64,000 bases of DNA from positions 173,324 through 237,323 of the forward strand of contig JAMPIV010014860.1 of NCBI GenBank assembly GCA_024509875.1, given 5' to 3'. Below are positions 58,867-64,000 of the stretch, piece by piece (positions within the stretch are counted from its first letter, which is position 1; the number at the start of each line of letters is the position of its first letter). The notes beneath the pieces are model-generated. The model ran no database searches. It saw only the letters and a program-made list of their open reading frames with translations, and was not told the origin of the DNA. Position numbers and translations under genes: made by a program. This DNA comes from Oreohelix idahoensis (taxonomy: Eukaryota > Mollusca > Gastropoda > Stylommatophora > Oreohelicidae).

Positions 58867-60857
58867 CGGAGGAATGCCAATCCCACGTCGTCTCGCGATT
58901 AAAAAGTGAACGCGAAAGGCATGCAGGCCTGATTTTTTTCAAATAGACAGTGATAAAAAAACACTAACGATACGAGGTAAGGTTTTAAAAAACATGTTGA
59001 ATGCTTATTAGGAAACATGACACAATACTGTTTTACGTCTGAAATCCTGACTTTATACTGACGGAACAGTCGAAAAGGCAGGACAGGTGGCGGTTTGAGG
59101 AATAAAAAAAAAAAATACACGACTATCCTAGAATAATACATATTTTGAACGAAGCCACTTAACCCCATTAAACTTATATATTCTTGTACCTTAAGACTTG
59201 CTGACAAAGAATATGTTATGTGTTACGCAAATGGTCTAGTACTTAATAAATTATAGCCAAAATACTATAGTGAGGTTGTCTGACAGCACCAGATCATATT
59301 TGCTCATAATGGCTGTTTGAACAACACTGCTTTAGGGGAAATGAGGCCAACCAGTTACATACGATTTGATTGGCTGTAGAAATATGTAAGGCGAAACCTG
59401 ATAAGTCGGACTGCAAATACTAGTTGGTTGTTAATGGTTACGGTAGGATGGGTAATATTTTTTCAAAGGCTCTTGTAAACATGGTCTCATTGGTTAGAGC
59501 GTTCGATATAGTCAAATAGAAGCGTCAGTTCAGGGCCAGTTTTGAAAATATAGTTTGTGAGAAGCAAGTGCGTGGCGAGCAAGCTAATATTTTTCTAATA
59601 AAAGCCTGGGATAAGGCAGATCAAAATTGTGCCAGAATTCATCGCCAGTCACCGTACTTGTGTATATTTCCTTGAATTGTGGGACCGTGGTACTGAAGTA
59701 TTAGAGCAGCACCTGGTCTGAGTTTTGCTGGATCCAGAGGGCTGGCAGCAGACTCCTTGTCCAAGATATTGACCAGTGGTGTATTTCCAGATAACTGAGA
59801 AGCAAGCGAGCAGAGGAGACAGTTTTCCTGCCGCCGACTCACAAGTTAAGAATTCTTCAGCCAGAGCAGCTCACCCTTGTATAACCCTCCTTAAAATTGA
59901 CTGTAATAATAAAGCAAGAGGGACAGTTAGTGTTTTACAAATAAAAGAACTGTGATCCCTTCAAGATTATTTCCACCATTAACAAACACATGAAGTCGTG
60001 ATGACAAACAACAACATAGCTTCAAAAGCCAGTGTTACCTCTTAATACCAGAGCACACACTACACACATATTGTAATAATATTCTATGTCAGGACAAAGA
60101 TCCTTTGTATAATTTTTGTGCATACACATTGTGTTTACATTTGATTGTGATTCCTGATTCACTCTGTAGTTGGATCAGGATATCTATTCTTGAAAGCAAC
60201 TAATACATAATTTAAAATGTAACACTTGACTTACTTAAGCTAGTCTTCTAGAGTGTTATATTTATGTGCTTGTCATAGTGTTGTAAAGTGTTGTGAATCT
60301 TAAATAAAGTATTTATCTGTCTGTTGTTGTTGTGAACTTACACTTCATCATTATCATAACCCTAGACATTCAACATAGTCATCACTATAGCCCAGAATAA
60401 GTCTGATTGAGATCTAAATGTGGTAGCAAAGTAAGGTCATCTGTAACACACTACACCTATTAGATACAGATACCTTCACAGCTGATCTCAGTCAGTACAC
60501 TAAGTCCGCTATAAATATTTATATAATCCCAACTTACCACACAGATTATGCGATAAAATGCTGTCGCTGACGGTCGAATAACCTGGCGTAACTTAACACG
60601 TCTTCGTGAAGCGTGAATGCGACACAATAAGATAAGAATTACTCCCGTAGCAAATACTGCCATAGGGGAGTGACGTGTTAGAGACTTCACCATGCTTTGT
60701 CCAGCATAGAGCAAAATAGTGAAAATAACGAATGAAAAGGCACGATTTATGCCTAATAAAAGCGATGAGTGAGAAAATAGAGAAAAGAAAGGATACTCCC
60801 GGAGGACTGAAGGTGTGAGAGATCACACAAAAGAGCATGTTCAGACGTTCTGTCACA
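54246..60857. mobile_element. 6.6-kb TG...CA insertion in the LINE (LTR-type, non-coding)
   Basis: Both flanks are ACACT (54241-54245 and 60858-60862). Removing the insert and one ACACT joins the LINE reading frame without loss (Ala-Asp-Thr to Arg-Leu-Leu-Phe-Tyr). The insert starts TGTGAC and ends GTCACA, a 6-bp inverted end of LTR type. I found no gag or pol motif in any frame and no LTR pair by eye. It may be a large non-autonomous LTR element, a very long solo LTR, or a decayed composite. Internal notes: repeats of CATTTACACT spaced about 60-70 bp at 57150-57450, (GA)n at 58827-58861, and AATAAAGTATTTATCTG near 60304. ORFs inside are short and unrecognised. Confidence 0.8.
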
Positions 60858-62092
60858 ACACTAGACTATTGTTCTACACCTCACATATACAGACACATCT
60901 AGATTACTGCTCTACACTATGGGATGATTGCTCTGCTTCCACATCAAAGAGACTGCACTCCCTGCATAAGAGAGCAGTACGTCTGATCACCGATAATCGC
61001 ACGATACAACACACAAGGACACGAAAAGAACCCAAAATACTGTCCCTAAAAAAACGTCTTCTCTACAACAAAGCCAAGCTGACTCACGCAATTCTATCTA
61101 ACAATGCCCCGCCGTACCTACGATCATTGTTTCAAACCAGTAGAAGAGAGGGACAACAATAACATCAGTTACGTCTGCCCAAACCTAGGATTGACCTGTT
61201 CAAAAAGAGTCTAGCCTACTCTGGAGCCTACTTATGGAACAGCCTTCCACACCACCTAAAAAGCCTTCCTACACAATATCCATTTAACAAAGCACTTTTC
61301 AAACACTTCCTCAACACTGATTATCTACCCCCATAGAAACAGCATTTGCCTGTCCACATCTCATTCATAGGGCAACATTTCTTTTCCTCTTCCGCTTGAT
61401 TTTTTAATTTTTTTAATGTGAATAATTTGTTTTATATCCATGTAATATTATTATATAATGTAATGTATGTGAGAATGTACCAACATACCACTGTACTTTA
61501 GAAATGTGAATGTTTTCGTTTGCTTAAATGGGATGATGTATATGAGAATAAGCAGATATTACATAATTTTTTTTTTAACTGCTCAAAGACTTTTCCTGCT
61601 ACAGAAGTGCGTAAGAAAGTGTTATTATTATTATTTCATTTTCCACCAAGAATGTGTGGATATAAGCGAGAACGTGCTGATGTAATTTTTGTATTGATGA
61701 TTGATGACACATTCAAAAATACAGATTAATTGTAGACGTTTTGACCGCATGAGTGAGTGTCGGTATATATAATTTATTTATTTTTATTTATTGTTTTGTT
61801 CATTTTAATTTATTTGTTTATTTTTTATTTATTTGTTTTTAAATTAATTAATTAATTTTTTTTCCAATTACTATCTTGTTTGTTTAAAAAAACCTACTCA
61901 TTTTTTATTATGATTGCATACTGTAAATGAATGCTGTTATGTTAACTTTATAATGTTGCATGACTTTAAATTAATGCTTAAAGTAACATGTGGGAATGAA
62001 AGGATATGGTATGCTAGATAAATGAGAGTGGAAGGGCAGAATGTTAGACGGGCCTGCGCGCCCAATTCTTAAACCTTCGAAAATAAATGTTC
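60858..62092 (+). pseudogene. CR1/L2/Jockey-type LINE, part 2: ORF end and 3' UTR
   Basis: From 60863 the frame continues RLLFYTSHIQTHLDYCSTLW, then SLHKRAVRLITDN. An in-frame TAA at 61160-61162 interrupts it. After it the same frame gives RIDLFKKSLAYSGAYLWNSL and FNKALFKHFL, the usual LINE C-terminal FKKSL-YSGA-LWNSLP sequence, and stops at TAG 61335-61337. The 3' UTR (61338-62092) ends GGGCCTGCGCGCCCAATTCTTAA and AATAAA, followed by a TCTA array in place of poly-A. The 3' end also occurs, in reverse, at 45126-45214. Confidence 0.82.
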
Positions 62093-62775
<683 letters not shown>

Positions 62776-64000
62776 TCTATCTACCTTATCGTCCTCCTGT
62801 CTGTGTACCTTGTTTATATGTTCCTCCTTTTGTCTGCTTGGTTGTCTACATAGACATATATATATTAAAGGCCATGGATCCCGTTACATGCTCATTGAAG
62901 CATATTGGGAATATGATGTTAGGCCCATATTTTCTCGACCAATCTCTGACTTCACCAAGCGGCATTTTTGGCATGGTTGCCATTCCCCCAGAAGAATCCA
63001 GCAGGCAATGATTTTAAGCGACAACTCCTGACGCTCACAGAAGGACAACTTTTCCAAGACAGACTGAGGATTCACAAACTGCTGCTTGCTGTTCTGTTGC
63101 TGTTCATTTAACCAGGAAATTGGGGGTTGCAATGGCAACACTCAAGATAAAACAACTGATGAGGAAATATTCCACCTTTTGGGTAATGGCCCACTACTGC
63201 TGTAGCGGTCCTCACTGATAAGGGACGACGTAGCTTGGTAAAGATAACTGGTGCAAACGGAGCATGGGCGCTCCTCTTATTAGCTTGGTAAAGAGAACGG
63301 GTACAAACGGAGCATGGGCGCTCCTCTTATTAAGTGTTGGGCGAAGTATTTATTCTCCAAGCGGGTCGGTACGATCGGGTGAGGTGGCCTCATGGCGGAG
63401 TCGGGACGCAGATTATTGGGTGTACGCACGTGAGGTATAGTCATATATGGACGAGCTGGCTACAATTGTCGTGACCGCTCGCACGCCCCGGCCCCCCCCC
63501 TGCCCTCCCCCAGGTACGACCTCTGTCGTCAACACAGTACCAAAATTTAATAGGAACACCACCCGCCCCCCGATTTGCCTGCTCCTATGCTAGATAACTC
63601 CGCCCATAAAAGATAAAAAGTCACCTGGTCGTCTTACTAAAACCGACGAAAATTCTATCTTGCCGCGTTAGTCTCCTCTTCTACCCACAAACCGAGCCGG
63701 CTTACCCGTGAACAATGAATCTAGTAATTGTCATTTGTGTCGTAAGACCTTTCCTTCCTGGGTTAGCGCGGAGAGAAGCCCGCGTAATCGGGTAAGAGGT
63801 GCACTTTTCGGGATTTATCATGGCCCTTATAATGAACTTAACCATGTTTGGTTACTGCACTTTCTTCACTACTGTACCCCCAGTACATATTGTTACTCAC
63901 TCGCCCGCGTCCTTTGGCTACGACTCTTCTCAGTCCCTCTCTTGCATAACTACGCGGTCGTGTAAATGTGTCGCTCATGATACTATTTTTTATCCAGCAC
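62776..64000. other. Right end of window, no supported gene
   Basis: 63231-63331 holds two copies of a 51-bp unit (AGCTTGGTAAAGATAACTGG...). 63480-63510 is C-rich. The ORF at 63708-63965 starts with CHLCRKTF, which resembles half a zinc finger, but the matching His residues are missing and the rest is unrecognised. GC content rises after 63190. Confidence 0.5.

Noticed and set aside
59485..59560. tRNA-like sequence TTGGTTAGAGCG followed by GTTC
   Set aside because: A-box resemblance only; no acceptor stem or B box could be folded by eye.
63708..63965. Possible zinc-finger gene (CHLCRKTF)
   Set aside because: Only the Cys pair is present; no His pair or further fingers.

Overview
The window is eukaryotic repeat-rich DNA, most likely from a mollusc or a similar aquatic invertebrate. 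There are no operons or bacterial genes. I see one split host gene with GT-AG introns, many LINE, SINE, hAT and Tigger remnants, very many minisatellites, and LTR elements whose pol order is that of the Gmr1-like Ty3/gypsy group. The organism call is an inference.

Positions 1-25451 are a three-level nest of LTR elements. Element A (outermost, long LTRs of about 2.46 kb, left one cut by the window start) encodes a coiled-coil Gag, an aspartic protease and an integrase but no reverse transcriptase or RNase H. Element B (5428-22212) sits in A's integrase gene with a 5-bp target duplication TTAGG. B has only one Gag-like ORF. Element C (7529-16811) sits in B with target duplication ATAAT. C is the youngest and looks close to intact: 1082-bp LTRs, gag, and one pol ORF in the order protease, integrase, reverse transcriptase, RNase H. 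C could in principle supply the missing enzymes to A- or B-like elements.

Positions 25452-40310 carry a Tigger/SINE junction and then a four-exon minus-strand gene (29963-40237) for a predicted 233-residue EXPERA-domain membrane protein (EBP/TMEM97 superfamily). Its introns hold three minisatellites, LINE pieces and a SINE-like element.

Positions 40310-53570 are intergenic: dead LINE fragments, a fold-back element, an almost complete hAT transposon (45215-47883) inserted in a LINE 3' end, and a dense run of minisatellites (periods near 21, 23, 25, 40, 45 and 51 bp).

Positions 53572-62092 are a 5'-truncated CR1/L2/Jockey-type LINE whose reading frame is split by a 6.6-kb TG...CA element (54246-60857, TSD ACACT). 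Tetranucleotide arrays flank the LINE on both sides. The last 1.2 kb holds no gene I can support.
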